NCBI RefSeq assembly: GCF_015680705.1
Contig: NZ_JADNYP010000018.1
Span: forward strand, 35,838-99,837
Reading direction: 5' to 3'
DNA: 64,000 bases
DNA from: Pseudomonas fulva
GTDB lineage: Bacteria; Pseudomonadota; Gammaproteobacteria; Pseudomonadales; Pseudomonadaceae
A model generated the notes under the pieces. It made no database searches. It had not been told where the DNA came from and was given only the letters and a program-made list of their open reading frames with translations. This document shows positions 43,860 to 53,869 of the stretch, in pieces (the stretch's first letter is position 1; each line of letters starts with the position of its first letter). The position numbers were made by a program, and so were the translations under genes.

Positions 43860-44792
43860 CTAGCGCTTCTTCTGGTACAGCTTCGGCGCCCCTGGCGGAC
43901 GCGACTTGAAACGACGGTGGGCCCACAGATACTGCTCGGGGCATGCGCGCAGCACCTGTTCGATCCATTGGTTGATCCGCAGGCAGTCCGCCTCCTCGCT
44001 TTCCCCGGGGAAGTCGACGAGCGGCGGATGGATGACCAGGCGATAACCACTGCCATCTTCGAGGCGACGCTGGGTGAAGGGAATGACCCGCGCCCGGCCC
44101 AGGCGGGCGAACTTGCTGGTGGCCGTGACGGTGGCCGCCGCAATGCCGAACAGCGGCACGAACAGGCTCTGCTTGGTGCCATAGTCCTGATCCGGCGCGT
44201 ACCAGATGGCGCGCCCGCCACGCAGCAGCTTGAGCATGCCGCGTACGTCCTCGCGCTCGACGGCCAGCGCATCGAGGTTATGCCGTTCCCGGCCGCGCCG
44301 CTGGATGTAGTCGAACAGCAGGTTGTCGTGCTCGCGGTACATGCCATCGATGGTGTGCGCCTGCCCGAGCAGCGCGGCACCGATTTCCAGGGTGGTGAAA
44401 TGCACGGCCATGAGGATCGCCCCCTGCCCGTCTCGCTGGGCGGCCTGCAGATGCTCCAGCCCTTCTATATGGGCCAGGCGGGCCAGCCTGGCTCGCGGCC
44501 ACCACCAGCTCATGGCCATCTCGAAGAACGCGATGCCGGTGGAAGCGAAGTTTTCCTCGAGCAGCCGTTGCCGCTGGTCGTGCGACAGCTCCGGAAAGCA
44601 CAGCTCCAGGTTGCGCGCGGCGATGCGCCGACGCTCGCCGGCGACACGGTACATCAGCGCGCCAAGCAGGCGCCCCAGTCGCAGCAGGACCTTGTAGGGC
44701 AGCTGAACCACCAGCCACAGCACGGCCAGGCCAAGCCAGAGCCCCCAGAAACGAGGATGGAAGAACAGGGGACGAAAACGCGGGCGTTCCAT
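43860..44792 (-). CDS. Lipid A late acyltransferase (LpxL/HtrB family)
   Basis: This 310-residue inner-membrane acyltransferase adds a secondary acyl chain to lipid A. It has a membrane anchor at residues 15-35, the HxxxxE catalytic motif in MAVHFTTLEIG and APDQDYGTKQSLFVPLFG, typical of the family. The C-terminal LWAHRRFKSRP is conserved. Whether it adds laurate or 2-hydroxylaurate cannot be told. It is convergent with ohrR, 19 bases apart. Confidence 0.9.
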   Translation of the reverse strand: MERPRFRPLFFHPRFWGLWLGLAVLWLVVQLPYKVLLRLGRLLGALMYRVAGERRRIAARNLELCFPELSHDQRQRLLEENFASTGIAFFEMAMSWWWPRARLARLAHIEGLEHLQAAQRDGQGAILMAVHFTTLEIGAALLGQAHTIDGMYREHDNLLFDYIQRRGRERHNLDALAVEREDVRGMLKLLRGGRAIWYAPDQDYGTKQSLFVPLFGIAAATVTATSKFARLGRARVIPFTQRRLEDGSGYRLVIHPPLVDFPGESEEADCLRINQWIEQVLRACPEQYLWAHRRFKSRPPGAPKLYQKKR

Positions 44793-44903
44793 TGAAGCAT
44801 CCGGAAAGACAAGGGCCGGGCATTCTACAACGGATCGCCCGTGGTTGCGGCTAAGTGACGTTATCGCTATAAGTCAGGGCACTTTTTTCGCAACAAGCCG
44901 TCT

Positions 44904-45656
44904 ATGCAGACCATGAGCCTCAATCAGACACCTGACACCATACCCGTGTTCCAGCTCAAGGGCAGCATGCTCGCCATCACCGTGCTGGAACTGGCCCACA
45001 ACGACCTCGACGCGCTCGACCGGCAACTGGCGGCGAAAGTGGCCCAGGCACCGAACTTTTTCAGCAACACCCCCCTGGTGCTGGCGCTGGACAAGCTGCC
45101 GGCCACAAGCGGCGCCGTCGACCTGGCCGGGCTGATGCGGGTGTGTCGGCACCATGGCCTGCGGACTCTGGCGATTCGCGCCAACCGCATCGAGGACATT
45201 GCCGCGGCGATCGCCATCGACCTTCCCGTGCTGCCTCCTTCAGGTGCCCGCGAGCGCCCGCTCGAGCCCGAGCCAGAGGCCAGGAAGCCCGAGCCAGCGC
45301 CGCCACCGCCGAGCGAGCCCGAAGTGCGGCCGACACGGATCGTCACCGCGCCGGTTCGCGGGGGCCAGCAGATCTATGCCCAGGGCGGCGACCTGATCGT
45401 CACCTCGTCGGTAAGTCCGGGCGCGGAACTTCTCGCCGACGGCAACATCCATGTGTACGGCGCCATGCGAGGGCGGGCCCTGGCGGGCGTGAAGGGCAAT
45501 GTCCGGGCCCGGATCTTCTGCCAGCAGATGACCGCCGAACTGGTCTCGATCGCCGGCCAGTACAAGGTCTGCGAAGAGCTTCGACGCGACCCGCTGTGGG
45601 GGGCCGCGGTGCAGGTCAGCCTGTCCGGGGATGTGTTGAACATCACCCGCCTTTAA
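44904..45656 (+). CDS. minC: Septum site-determining protein MinC
   Basis: This 250-residue FtsZ inhibitor has an N-terminal domain (VFQLKGSMLAITVLEL, APNFFSNTPLVLALD), a proline/glutamate-rich linker (about 118-148) and a C-terminal beta-helix (GQQIYAQGGDLIVTSSVSPGAELLADGNIHVYGAMRGRALAG, with GNIHVYG diagnostic) that dimerises and binds MinD. Starts at 44904 and 44913 are both possible. It is the first gene of minCDE. Confidence 0.95.
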   Translation: MQTMSLNQTPDTIPVFQLKGSMLAITVLELAHNDLDALDRQLAAKVAQAPNFFSNTPLVLALDKLPATSGAVDLAGLMRVCRHHGLRTLAIRANRIEDIAAAIAIDLPVLPPSGARERPLEPEPEARKPEPAPPPPSEPEVRPTRIVTAPVRGGQQIYAQGGDLIVTSSVSPGAELLADGNIHVYGAMRGRALAGVKGNVRARIFCQQMTAELVSIAGQYKVCEELRRDPLWGAAVQVSLSGDVLNITRL

Positions 45657-45751
45657 CGGATACTGCCGTCATTTTTAGTGCAACTGTTCACTCGTTGCCG
45701 TTTCGTGTATTTGCTGGGACGCCTGTCCCGTTCATCTAGGGGTGAAACACC

Positions 45752-46564
<813 letters not shown>

Positions 46565-46567
46565 ACC

Positions 46568-46822
46568 ATGAACCTTTTTGACTTCTTTCGTGGCAGACAG
46601 AAACAGTCCAGCGCGTCGGTAGCGAAAGAGCGTCTACAGATCATCGTGGCGCACGAGCGCGGGCAGCGCAGCACCCCGGACTACCTCCCCGCCCTGCAGA
46701 AGGAGCTGGTCGAGGTGATCCGCAAGTACGTGAACATCGGCAGCGACGATGTGCATGTCGCCTTGGAAGACCAGGGCAACTGCTCCATCCTCGAGCTCAA
46801 CGTCACCCTTCCCGAACGCTGA
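46568..46822 (+). CDS. minE: Cell division topological specificity factor MinE
   Basis: This 84-residue protein stimulates MinD ATP hydrolysis and places the division site. It has an N-terminal membrane-binding MNLFDFFRGRQK, the anti-MinCD segment VAKERLQIIVAHERG and a C-terminal topological domain ending LNVTLPER. It ends the min operon ahead of a terminator. Confidence 0.96.
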   Translation: MNLFDFFRGRQKQSSASVAKERLQIIVAHERGQRSTPDYLPALQKELVEVIRKYVNIGSDDVHVALEDQGNCSILELNVTLPER

Positions 46823-46847
46823 ACACCACGCTTCGGGTCACCTGCCC

Positions 46848-46902
46848 GGCGACGGACAGACCGGCAGCGATGCTGCCGGGCCTGCCGTCGCCGCTGTTTT
46901 TT
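46848..46902 (+). terminator. Terminator of the min operon
   Basis: GGCGACGG pairs with CCGTCGCC around an inner hairpin (CCGGCAGC, GAT, GCTGCCGG) and is followed by GCTGTTTTTT. It starts 26 bases after minE. Confidence 0.75.
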
Positions 46903-46916
46903 GCAGAGAGCATGCA

Positions 46917-47552
46917 ATGCCGCTGTCCAGCATCCAGATCCTCCATGAAGACGCCGCCATCCTGGTGGTCAACAAACCTACCCTGCTGCTTTCGGTGCCA
47001 GGCCGGGCCGACGACAACAAGGACTGCCTGATCACCCGCCTGCAGCACAATGGCTACCCGGACGCGCTGATCGTCCATCGCCTCGACTGGGAAACCTCGG
47101 GCATCATCCTGCTGGCCCGCGACGCCGCCAGTCACCGCGAGCTATCCCGGCAGTTCCATGATCGCGAAACCGAAAAAGCCTATACCGCACTGTGCTGGGG
47201 CCAGCCGGAACGCGACAGCGGCAGTATCGACCTGCCGTTGCGCTATGACCCACCAACCAAGCCGCGGCATGTGGTCGACCATGAACATGGCAAGCATGCG
47301 CTGACCTTTTGGCGCGTCCTCGAGCGTCACGACGGGCATTGCCGCGTCGAGCTGACCCCCATCACCGGCCGTTCGCACCAGTTGCGCGTGCATATGCTGT
47401 CGATCGGTCATCCGCTGCTCGGCGACCGGCTCTACGCCAACCCCGAGGCGCTGGCTGCCCATGATCGGTTGTGCCTGCATGCCAGCATGCTGACCTTCAC
47501 CCACCCGATCTGCGGCCAACGCTTGCGTTTCACCTGTCCCGTGCCTTTCTGA
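46917..47552 (+). CDS. RluA-family pseudouridine synthase
   Basis: This 211-residue RNA-modifying enzyme lacks an S4 domain. The catalytic Asp lies in IVHRLDWETSGIILLARD, with the later LTPITGRSHQLRVHMLSIGHPLLGDRLY. Size and position after minE fit RluA itself (23S rRNA U746 and tRNA U32), but paralogs are close, so no symbol is given. A terminator separates it from minE. Confidence 0.87.
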   Translation: MPLSSIQILHEDAAILVVNKPTLLLSVPGRADDNKDCLITRLQHNGYPDALIVHRLDWETSGIILLARDAASHRELSRQFHDRETEKAYTALCWGQPERDSGSIDLPLRYDPPTKPRHVVDHEHGKHALTFWRVLERHDGHCRVELTPITGRSHQLRVHMLSIGHPLLGDRLYANPEALAAHDRLCLHASMLTFTHPICGQRLRFTCPVPF

Positions 47553-47695
47553 GCTGCAAGCTGCAAGCCAAGAGCGGGTGGTGAGCATGCAGCCATGCAA
47601 GATCGCCCAACATGGCTTCATGCTTGCAGCGACGCGGCTTGCGGCTTGCGGCTTGAAGCTTCAAGCTTGCAGGTCAAAGCTTGAAGCTCGTCTGG
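47553..47695. repeat. AGCTGCAAGC-family intergenic repeat, longest copy
   Basis: GAGCTGCAAGCTGCAAGCC directly follows the upstream stop; about 85 bases later come three tandem GGCTTGC units and GAAGCTTCAAGCTTGCAG, then AAAGCTTGAAGCTCG. Tandem and inverted units of seven to ten bases alternate over about 140 bases. Confidence 0.55.
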
Positions 47696-47703
47696 AGTAA
47701 CTT

Positions 47704-48993
47704 ATGCGCGATGCCCTGAATCGAGGCTTGATCGATTTCCTCAAGGCTTCCCCTACCCCGTTCCATGCCACCGCCTCCATCGTCAGGCGCCTGGAGGCGG
47801 CCGGCTATCAGCGTCTCGACGAGCGCGACAGCTGGACCACGGCACCGGCCGGTCGCTACTACGTGACCCGCAACGATTCTTCGATCATCGCCATCCAGCT
47901 GGGCAAGCAGTCGCCATTGCTCGGCGGCCTGCGCATCGTCGGCGCGCATACCGATAGCCCTTGCCTGCGGGTCAAGCCGCAACCTGAGCTGCAGCGCCAT
48001 GGCTTCCTGCAACTGGGGGTCGAAGTCTATGGTGGTGCCCTGCTCGCGCCCTGGTTCGATCGCGACCTGTCGCTGGCGGGCCGTGTCACCTTCCGCCGCG
48101 ACGGCAAGGTGGAAAGCCAGCTGATCGACTTCAAGCTGCCGATCGCCATCGTGCCCAACCTGGCCATCCACCTCAATCGCGGTGCCAACGAGGGCTGGCC
48201 GATCAATCCGCAGAACGAGCTGCCACCGATCCTGGCCCAGGTGGCCGGTGACGAACGGGTCGACTTCCGTGCCGTGCTGACCGAACAACTGGCCCGCGAG
48301 CATGACCTCAACGCCGACGTGGTGCTCGACTACGAGCTGAGTTTCTACGATACACAGGACGCCGCGCAGATCGGCCTGCATGGCGAATTCGTCGCGGGCG
48401 CGCGCCTGGACAACCTGCTGTCGTGCTTCGCTGGCCTGCAGGCGTTGCTGGCCGCCGATAGCGATGAAACCTGCGTGCTGGTCTGTACCGATCATGAGGA
48501 GGTGGGCTCCTGCTCGGCCTGCGGTGCCGACGGGCCAATGCTCGAGCAGACGCTCCAGCGCCTGCTGCCGGACCATGCCGACTATGTGCGAAGCATCCAG
48601 CGCTCGTTGCTGATCTCGGCCGACAATGCCCATGGAGTGCATCCCAACTATGCCGACAAGCATGATGGCAACCATGGCCCCAAGCTCAACGCCGGCCCGG
48701 TGATCAAGGTCAACAGCAACCAGCGCTATGCCACCAACAGCGAAACCGCAGGCTTCTTCCGTCATCTGTGCATGGCCGAGGAGGTCCCGGTACAGAGTTT
48801 CGTGGTACGCAGCGACATGGGCTGCGGCTCGACCATCGGGCCGATCACCGCCGGACACCTGGGCGTGCGCACGGTGGACATCGGCCTGCCGACCTTCGCC
48901 ATGCATTCGATCCGCGAACTGTGCGGCAGTCATGACCTGGCTCACCTGGTCAAGGTACTGACGGCGTTCTACCGCAGCCGGGACTTGCCTTGA
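47704..48993 (+). CDS. apeB: M18 family aminopeptidase
   Basis: This 429-residue dinuclear zinc aminopeptidase acts on acidic or neutral N-terminal residues. Metal and catalytic residues lie in GAHTDSPCLRVKP, ARLDNLLSCFAGLQAL, CTDHEEVGSCSACGADGP, SADNAHGVHPNY and the final MHSIRELCGSHDL. The length is that of the family. GGAG lies just upstream of the ATG. Confidence 0.93.
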   Translation: MRDALNRGLIDFLKASPTPFHATASIVRRLEAAGYQRLDERDSWTTAPAGRYYVTRNDSSIIAIQLGKQSPLLGGLRIVGAHTDSPCLRVKPQPELQRHGFLQLGVEVYGGALLAPWFDRDLSLAGRVTFRRDGKVESQLIDFKLPIAIVPNLAIHLNRGANEGWPINPQNELPPILAQVAGDERVDFRAVLTEQLAREHDLNADVVLDYELSFYDTQDAAQIGLHGEFVAGARLDNLLSCFAGLQALLAADSDETCVLVCTDHEEVGSCSACGADGPMLEQTLQRLLPDHADYVRSIQRSLLISADNAHGVHPNYADKHDGNHGPKLNAGPVIKVNSNQRYATNSETAGFFRHLCMAEEVPVQSFVVRSDMGCGSTIGPITAGHLGVRTVDIGLPTFAMHSIRELCGSHDLAHLVKVLTAFYRSRDLP

Positions 48994-49205
48994 CGGGAGC
49001 CGGGTTCGAGCCTGATCGTCTGGCGGCGGCCGCTCGGCGGTCGTGCACTCCACCGCTGGGTAGCTGGCCGTGCTTGCAGCACCATCGGTGGGGTTTGCAT
49101 ACGCTCGGAACCTGGCCATGTCATCCATTTTCACGCCAATGCCGTCAACCCGGTTCCGGCCTACACTGTTGATATCGGCCTAGCCGCCAGCAGAAGGAAC
49201 CTGCC

Positions 49206-49370
49206 ATGTCCGCCTTTCATTCCATGTTGATCCCGGTCGTCGCCGGGTTGTCCTTGCTGACCCTTGGCTTCAGCCTGCGCGAGCGGGATGTCGGGGTATT
49301 GATGATGTGGCTGGGCACGCTCGGCATGTTCGGCATCATGTGCTGGAAGATCCTCGAGAAACTGGCCTGA
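49206..49370 (+). CDS. Small two-helix membrane protein, 54 residues
   Basis: The frame MSAFHSMLIPVVAGLSLL continues with a second hydrophobic stretch VLMMWLGTLGMFGIMCW separated by a charged turn LRERD, so a hairpin in the inner membrane is predicted. AAGGAA precedes the ATG. It ends 48 bases before the MscS-type channel gene and may be cotranscribed. I do not recognise the family, but the hydrophobic pattern and ribosome site support it as real. Confidence 0.65.
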   Translation: MSAFHSMLIPVVAGLSLLTLGFSLRERDVGVLMMWLGTLGMFGIMCWKILEKLA

Positions 49371-49418
49371 GAAATCCTCTACACTCGGGCGATCGTACGA
49401 CCTGAGGTAGATTTCCCG

Positions 49419-51581
49419 GTGCCTGTTCTTCTGCGTTGCCTTCATCTGCTGTGCCTGCTGCTGTTCGTCACGTCCGCCCAGGCAGCCGGCCTGCCGGGCC
49501 TGCTCGGCTCGAGCAGCGCGCCCCAGGCGCAATCCTCCGAGCCCCTGGGCAAGTCGCTCGACGAAGTGATCACCACCTTGGAAAACGACCAGCAGCGCGG
49601 CAAGCTGCTGGCCGACCTGAAAAAGTTGCGCGACAGCACCCGCCAGGCCCAGCCGACCCCGGAGCAAGGTGTGCTGGGCCTGATCGGCGGCACCCTGCAC
49701 GATCTGGAAAAACAGTTCAGCGGGGATGCCAGCCCGTTCTTGCGCTGGTCGCGGGAACTCGATCAGGCACGCCAGGAGCTGGCTGCTTTGGTGGTGCCTA
49801 TCGAGCAATGGCCGATGATCCTATTCGGCTTCGCCGCGGTCATCGCGGTGTGGAGCCTGCTGGCCCTGGCCTTCAACTGGATAGGCCATCGCGTCCGGGT
49901 ACGCTTCGGCCTGACCGAGGAACTGCCGCAACATCCGCGTCCCTGGGACCTGGTGCGCTTCGCCCTGCGCAAGCTCGGGCCCTGGTTGGTCGCGCTGGTC
50001 TTCACGGTGTACCTGAGCTTCGCCCTGCCCCCCTCGCTGGGCAAGTCGATGGCGATGGTTCTGGCGTATGCCCTGGTGGTCGGGACCTGCTTCTCGGCCA
50101 TCTGCGTGATCGCCTTTTCCCTGCTCGATGGCCCGCACCGCCATCGAGCCCTGCACATCCTGCGCCACCGCGCCTTCAATCCACTGTGGCTGATAGGCAG
50201 CTTCGCCGCCTTTGGCGAGGCGATGAACGACCCCCGCCTGACCGACGCCCTGGGCATCCATCTGGCCCATGCCCTGGCCACCGTGGCCAACGTGCTTGCC
50301 GCCCTGTGCAGCGGGCTGTTCATCGTGCGCTTCCGTCGCCCGATCGCGCATCTGATCCGCAACCAGCCGCTGCCCCGGCGTCTGAACAGGCGCACCTTGA
50401 GCGATACCATCGAAGTGCTCGGCAGTTTCTGGTACGTGCCTGCGCTGGTGCTGGTGGCGATCTCGCTGTTCGCCACCTTCGTTTCCGCCGGGGACACCAG
50501 CACGGCCCTGCGCCAGTCGCTGATGTGCACGGTGCTGCTGGTGGTCTGCATGGTGCTCAATGGCCTGGTGCGCCGCCACGCCACCAGCCCCCGGCGGGTC
50601 AACCGCCGCCAGCAGGTCTATGCCGAGCGCCTGAAGAACTTCGGCTACGCCCTGGTGCACCTGTTCATCTGGCTGGTATTTCTGGAAATCGGCCTGCGTG
50701 TCTGGGGGCTTTCGATGATCCGCTTCGCCGACGGCGACGGGCACGAGGCGAGCATGCGTCTCATGGGCCTGGCCGGCACGCTGATCGTCGCCTGGCTGGT
50801 ATGGATCCTGGCCGACAGCGCCGTGCATCACGCCCTGGTGCGCTCACGCCGCGGCCTGGCCAACGCCAGGGCGCAGACCATGATGCCGCTGATCCGCAAC
50901 GTGCTGTTCGTGACCATTTTCATCATCGCGCTGATCGTCGCGCTGGCGAACATGGGCATGAACGTCACGCCGTTGCTCGCCGGTGCCGGCGTCATCGGCC
51001 TGGCCATCGGCTTCGGTGCCCAGTCGCTGGTCGCCGATCTGATCACGGGCCTGTTCATCATCATCGAGGACTCGCTGGCCATCGACGACTACGTCGAGGT
51101 CGGCGGCCACCTGGGTACCGTGGAGGGGCTGACCATCCGTACCGTGCGCCTGCGCGACATCGATGGCATCGTTCATACCATCCCGTTCAGCGAGATCAAG
51201 AGCATCAAGAACTATTCGCGGGAGTTCGGCTACGCGATCTTCCGTGTGGCCATCCCGCACAACATGCCGATAGACCAGGCCATCGCCCTGGTGCGCGAAG
51301 TGGCGCAGAAGCTGCGCGCCGACCCGTTGATGCGCCGCAACATCTGGTCGCCCCTGGAGCTGCAAGGCGTGGAGGGTTTCGAGTCGGGCTCGGCCGTCCT
51401 GCGCGCCCGCTTCAAGACCGCGCCCATCAAGCAGTGGGAAGTCTCGCGGGCCTTCAACCTGGCACTCAAGCGTCAGCTCGACGAAGCGGGCCTGGACCTG
51501 GCCACGCCGCGCCTTTCGGTGCAAGTGGTCACGGCAGGTGGCGGTGGCATGGGCGAAGCGGGCGGCGACCTGGCCGGTTGA
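49419..51581 (+). CDS. MscS-family mechanosensitive channel (YbiO-like)
   Basis: This 720-residue inner-membrane channel has a signal peptide (MPVLLRCLHLLCLLLFVTSAQA), a periplasmic coiled stretch (about 45-120) and roughly 10 membrane segments, then the MscS core: pore helix GAGVIGLAIGFGAQSLVADLITGLFIIIEDSL (landmarks GLAIGFGAQ), beta domain DDYVEVGGHLGTVEGLTIRTVRLRD, IPFSEI and a C-terminal cytoplasmic part. Length and domain order fit YbiO-type moderate-conductance channels. The start is GTG 49419. Confidence 0.9.
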   Translation: MPVLLRCLHLLCLLLFVTSAQAAGLPGLLGSSSAPQAQSSEPLGKSLDEVITTLENDQQRGKLLADLKKLRDSTRQAQPTPEQGVLGLIGGTLHDLEKQFSGDASPFLRWSRELDQARQELAALVVPIEQWPMILFGFAAVIAVWSLLALAFNWIGHRVRVRFGLTEELPQHPRPWDLVRFALRKLGPWLVALVFTVYLSFALPPSLGKSMAMVLAYALVVGTCFSAICVIAFSLLDGPHRHRALHILRHRAFNPLWLIGSFAAFGEAMNDPRLTDALGIHLAHALATVANVLAALCSGLFIVRFRRPIAHLIRNQPLPRRLNRRTLSDTIEVLGSFWYVPALVLVAISLFATFVSAGDTSTALRQSLMCTVLLVVCMVLNGLVRRHATSPRRVNRRQQVYAERLKNFGYALVHLFIWLVFLEIGLRVWGLSMIRFADGDGHEASMRLMGLAGTLIVAWLVWILADSAVHHALVRSRRGLANARAQTMMPLIRNVLFVTIFIIALIVALANMGMNVTPLLAGAGVIGLAIGFGAQSLVADLITGLFIIIEDSLAIDDYVEVGGHLGTVEGLTIRTVRLRDIDGIVHTIPFSEIKSIKNYSREFGYAIFRVAIPHNMPIDQAIALVREVAQKLRADPLMRRNIWSPLELQGVEGFESGSAVLRARFKTAPIKQWEVSRAFNLALKRQLDEAGLDLATPRLSVQVVTAGGGGMGEAGGDLAG

Positions 51582-51867
51582 GTCCGCGCTCGACGCCAGC
51601 CCCCACGGGCGCCACTGCCTCCGCAATGGCGTCAGGCACGCAGCAGCGCCCTTGCAGCAGACGGAACTGGTCTACGCTGTAGTGTCAGCAAGCCATCCCG
51701 GTTCGGGCTACATCAAGCTGTCATGCCCGTGGTCCAGGCTGGCCAGAACGCTGGCTGGCCTAGGGTTCGTAGGAAAACTGCCCACGCAACGTTCCGTACG
51801 AACCCAAGCGCCGCAGAGCCAGGTTCGCTGCACGTTCTCGATTGCCATAGCTTCCAGGGAGTTCCGG

Positions 51868-52932
51868 ATGAAAACGTTCTTCATGGCGTCACTGCTGGGC
51901 TCGGCCCTCGCATTGTCCCTCTCGGCCATCGCTGCCGACACCGATATCAAGGCATTGGAAGACGCTGCCCGCAAGGAGGGCGCGATCAACAGCGTCGGCA
52001 TGCCCGACGCCTGGGCCAACTGGAAGGCGACCTGGGACGACCTGAGCCGCCAGTACGGACTCAAGCACAGCGATACCGACATGAGTTCGGCGCAGGAGAT
52101 CGCCAAGTTCGAGGCCGAGAAGGACAATGCCAGCGCCGACATCGGCGACGTTGGCGCGGCCTTCGGCCCGGTTGCCGTCGCCCGGGGCGTCACCCAGCCC
52201 TACAAGCCCACCACCTGGCAGCAGATTCCCGAGTGGGCCAAGGACGAGGATGGGCACTGGGCGCTGGCCTACACTGGCACCATCGCCTTCATCATCAACA
52301 AGGACTTGGTCAAGCAAGCCGATCGCCCCAAGACCTGGCATGACCTCGAACGTGGCACGTACAAGGTCGCCATCGGCGATGTGGGCACGGCGGCCCAAGC
52401 CGCCAATGGCGTGCTCGCCGCGGCAATCGCCTACCAGGGTAGCGAAGCCAATGTCGAGCCGGGACTGCAGCTGTTCACCAAGCTGGCCCAGGACGGGCGT
52501 CTGTCGCTGGCCAACCCGACCATCCAGACCCTGGAGAAAGGCGAGGTCGAAGTAGGCGTGGTCTGGGACTTCAACGGCCTGAGCTACCGCCAGCAGATCG
52601 ATCCCGAACGTTTCGAAGTGCTGATTCCAGCCGATGGCTCGGTGATTTCCGGCTATACCACTATCATCAATAAATATGCCAGGCACCCGAACGCGGCCAA
52701 GCTTGCTCGGGAATACATCTTCAGCGATGCCGGCCAGACCAACCTGGCCATCGGCCACGCCCGGCCGATCCGTGCCGAGCATCTGAAGCTGCCGGCCGAG
52801 GTCCAGGCCAGGCTGCTGCCCAACGAGCAGTACGCCGCCGCCCAGCCGATAAAGGATGCCACGGTCTGGGAAACGACCTCGAAGAAACTGCCGCAGATGT
52901 GGCAGGAACAGGTCATCATGGAAATGGAATGA
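51868..52932 (+). CDS. ABC transporter periplasmic substrate-binding protein
   Basis: This 354-residue binding protein has a signal peptide (MKTFFMASLLGSALALSLSAIAA). It belongs to the iron/polyamine/2-aminoethylphosphonate superfamily of type II binders (GHWALAYTGTIAFIINKD, VGVVWDFNGLSYRQQI). The phosphatase gene next to it suggests a phosphorus-containing ligand. AGGGAG precedes the ATG. It is first of a five-gene operon. Confidence 0.85.
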   Translation: MKTFFMASLLGSALALSLSAIAADTDIKALEDAARKEGAINSVGMPDAWANWKATWDDLSRQYGLKHSDTDMSSAQEIAKFEAEKDNASADIGDVGAAFGPVAVARGVTQPYKPTTWQQIPEWAKDEDGHWALAYTGTIAFIINKDLVKQADRPKTWHDLERGTYKVAIGDVGTAAQAANGVLAAAIAYQGSEANVEPGLQLFTKLAQDGRLSLANPTIQTLEKGEVEVGVVWDFNGLSYRQQIDPERFEVLIPADGSVISGYTTIINKYARHPNAAKLAREYIFSDAGQTNLAIGHARPIRAEHLKLPAEVQARLLPNEQYAAAQPIKDATVWETTSKKLPQMWQEQVIMEME

Positions 52933-53062
52933 GGCAGGCTGGGCGTCGGTGAGCGCAGGACCACCCGCCATGACCGACGCGGTTCCCGCCCCCCTGGGAT
53001 CGGGCTCGCCTTCGCCAATGCCTGAACTGCCGTCATCCAGCCATCAACCTGAGCGAAGCGCC

Positions 53063-53869
53063 ATGTCACACAATGTCATCCTGGTCCTGCTCGACGGCCT
53101 CAATCATCAGGTGGCCTATCATGCGATGGGGCACCTGCATGCCTACGTCGAGGCCGACCGCGCCGCGCTGTATCGCCTGGAATGCGAGCTGCCGGCGCTG
53201 TCACGGCCGTTGTACGAATGCATCCTTACCGGGGTCGCGCCGATCGACAGCGGCATCGTGCACAACCAGATCCACCGGCTATCGAGCCAGCGCAGCGTCT
53301 TCCACTATGCCCGGGAAGCTGGCCTTGGCACCGCGGCTGCTGCCTTCCACTGGATCAGCGAGCTGTACAACCGCAGCCCATTCGACGCCCTGCGCGATCG
53401 CCATACCCATGCGCCGAAGCTGCCGATCCAGCATGGGCTGTTCTACTGGGCAGACGACTACCCCGATTCGCACCTGCTGGCCGATGCCGAGTACCTGCGC
53501 CGCCGTCATGCCCCGAACTTTCTGCTGGTTCATCCGATGAGCGTGGACGATGCCGGGCATCGTCATGGCCTGGACAGCAGCCACTACCGCAATGCCGCGC
53601 GCAGGGTCGATATCCTACTGGCCGACTACCTGCCGCGCTGGCTCGAAGAAGGCTACCAGGTGATGATCACGGCCGATCACGGCATGAACAACGACCGTTC
53701 GCACAATGGCCTGCTGGTCGAGGAGCGTGAGGTGCCGCTGTTCGTGTTCGGCCAGGCATTCAGCCTCGACCCTGCCGCCAAGCCCTTGCAGACCGACCTG
53801 TGCGGCACCCTGTGCACCTTGCTCGGCGCAGCGCACGACAAGACCGTCTGCCGGGAACTGCTGGCGTGA
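53063..53869 (+). CDS. Alkaline phosphatase superfamily (nucleotide pyrophosphatase/phosphodiesterase-like) protein
   Basis: This 268-residue protein has no signal peptide, so it is cytosolic. Metal ligands appear in ILVLLDGLN, HPMSVDDAGHRHG, ITADHGMNND and RSHNGLL. By alignment with the motif nucleophile-x-Pro ahead of the TG turn (LSRPLYECILTG), the nucleophile is a Ser rather than the Thr of eukaryotic NPPs. It is placed between the binding protein and permeases of an importer, so it probably cleaves the imported phosphoester or phosphonate. The substrate is unproven. Confidence 0.83.
   Translation: MSHNVILVLLDGLNHQVAYHAMGHLHAYVEADRAALYRLECELPALSRPLYECILTGVAPIDSGIVHNQIHRLSSQRSVFHYAREAGLGTAAAAFHWISELYNRSPFDALRDRHTHAPKLPIQHGLFYWADDYPDSHLLADAEYLRRRHAPNFLLVHPMSVDDAGHRHGLDSSHYRNAARRVDILLADYLPRWLEEGYQVMITADHGMNNDRSHNGLLVEEREVPLFVFGQAFSLDPAAKPLQTDLCGTLCTLLGAAHDKTVCRELLA

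Noticed and set aside
49000..49030. GGTTCGAGCC, resembling a tRNA T-arm
   Set aside because: No acceptor stem, anticodon arm or CCA-compatible end could be paired around it.
49436..51682. 748-codon frame overlapping the MscS channel gene
   Set aside because: It is in a +2 shift inside the channel gene. Composition is dominated by Arg, Pro, Gly and Ala without hydrophobic or motif structure.
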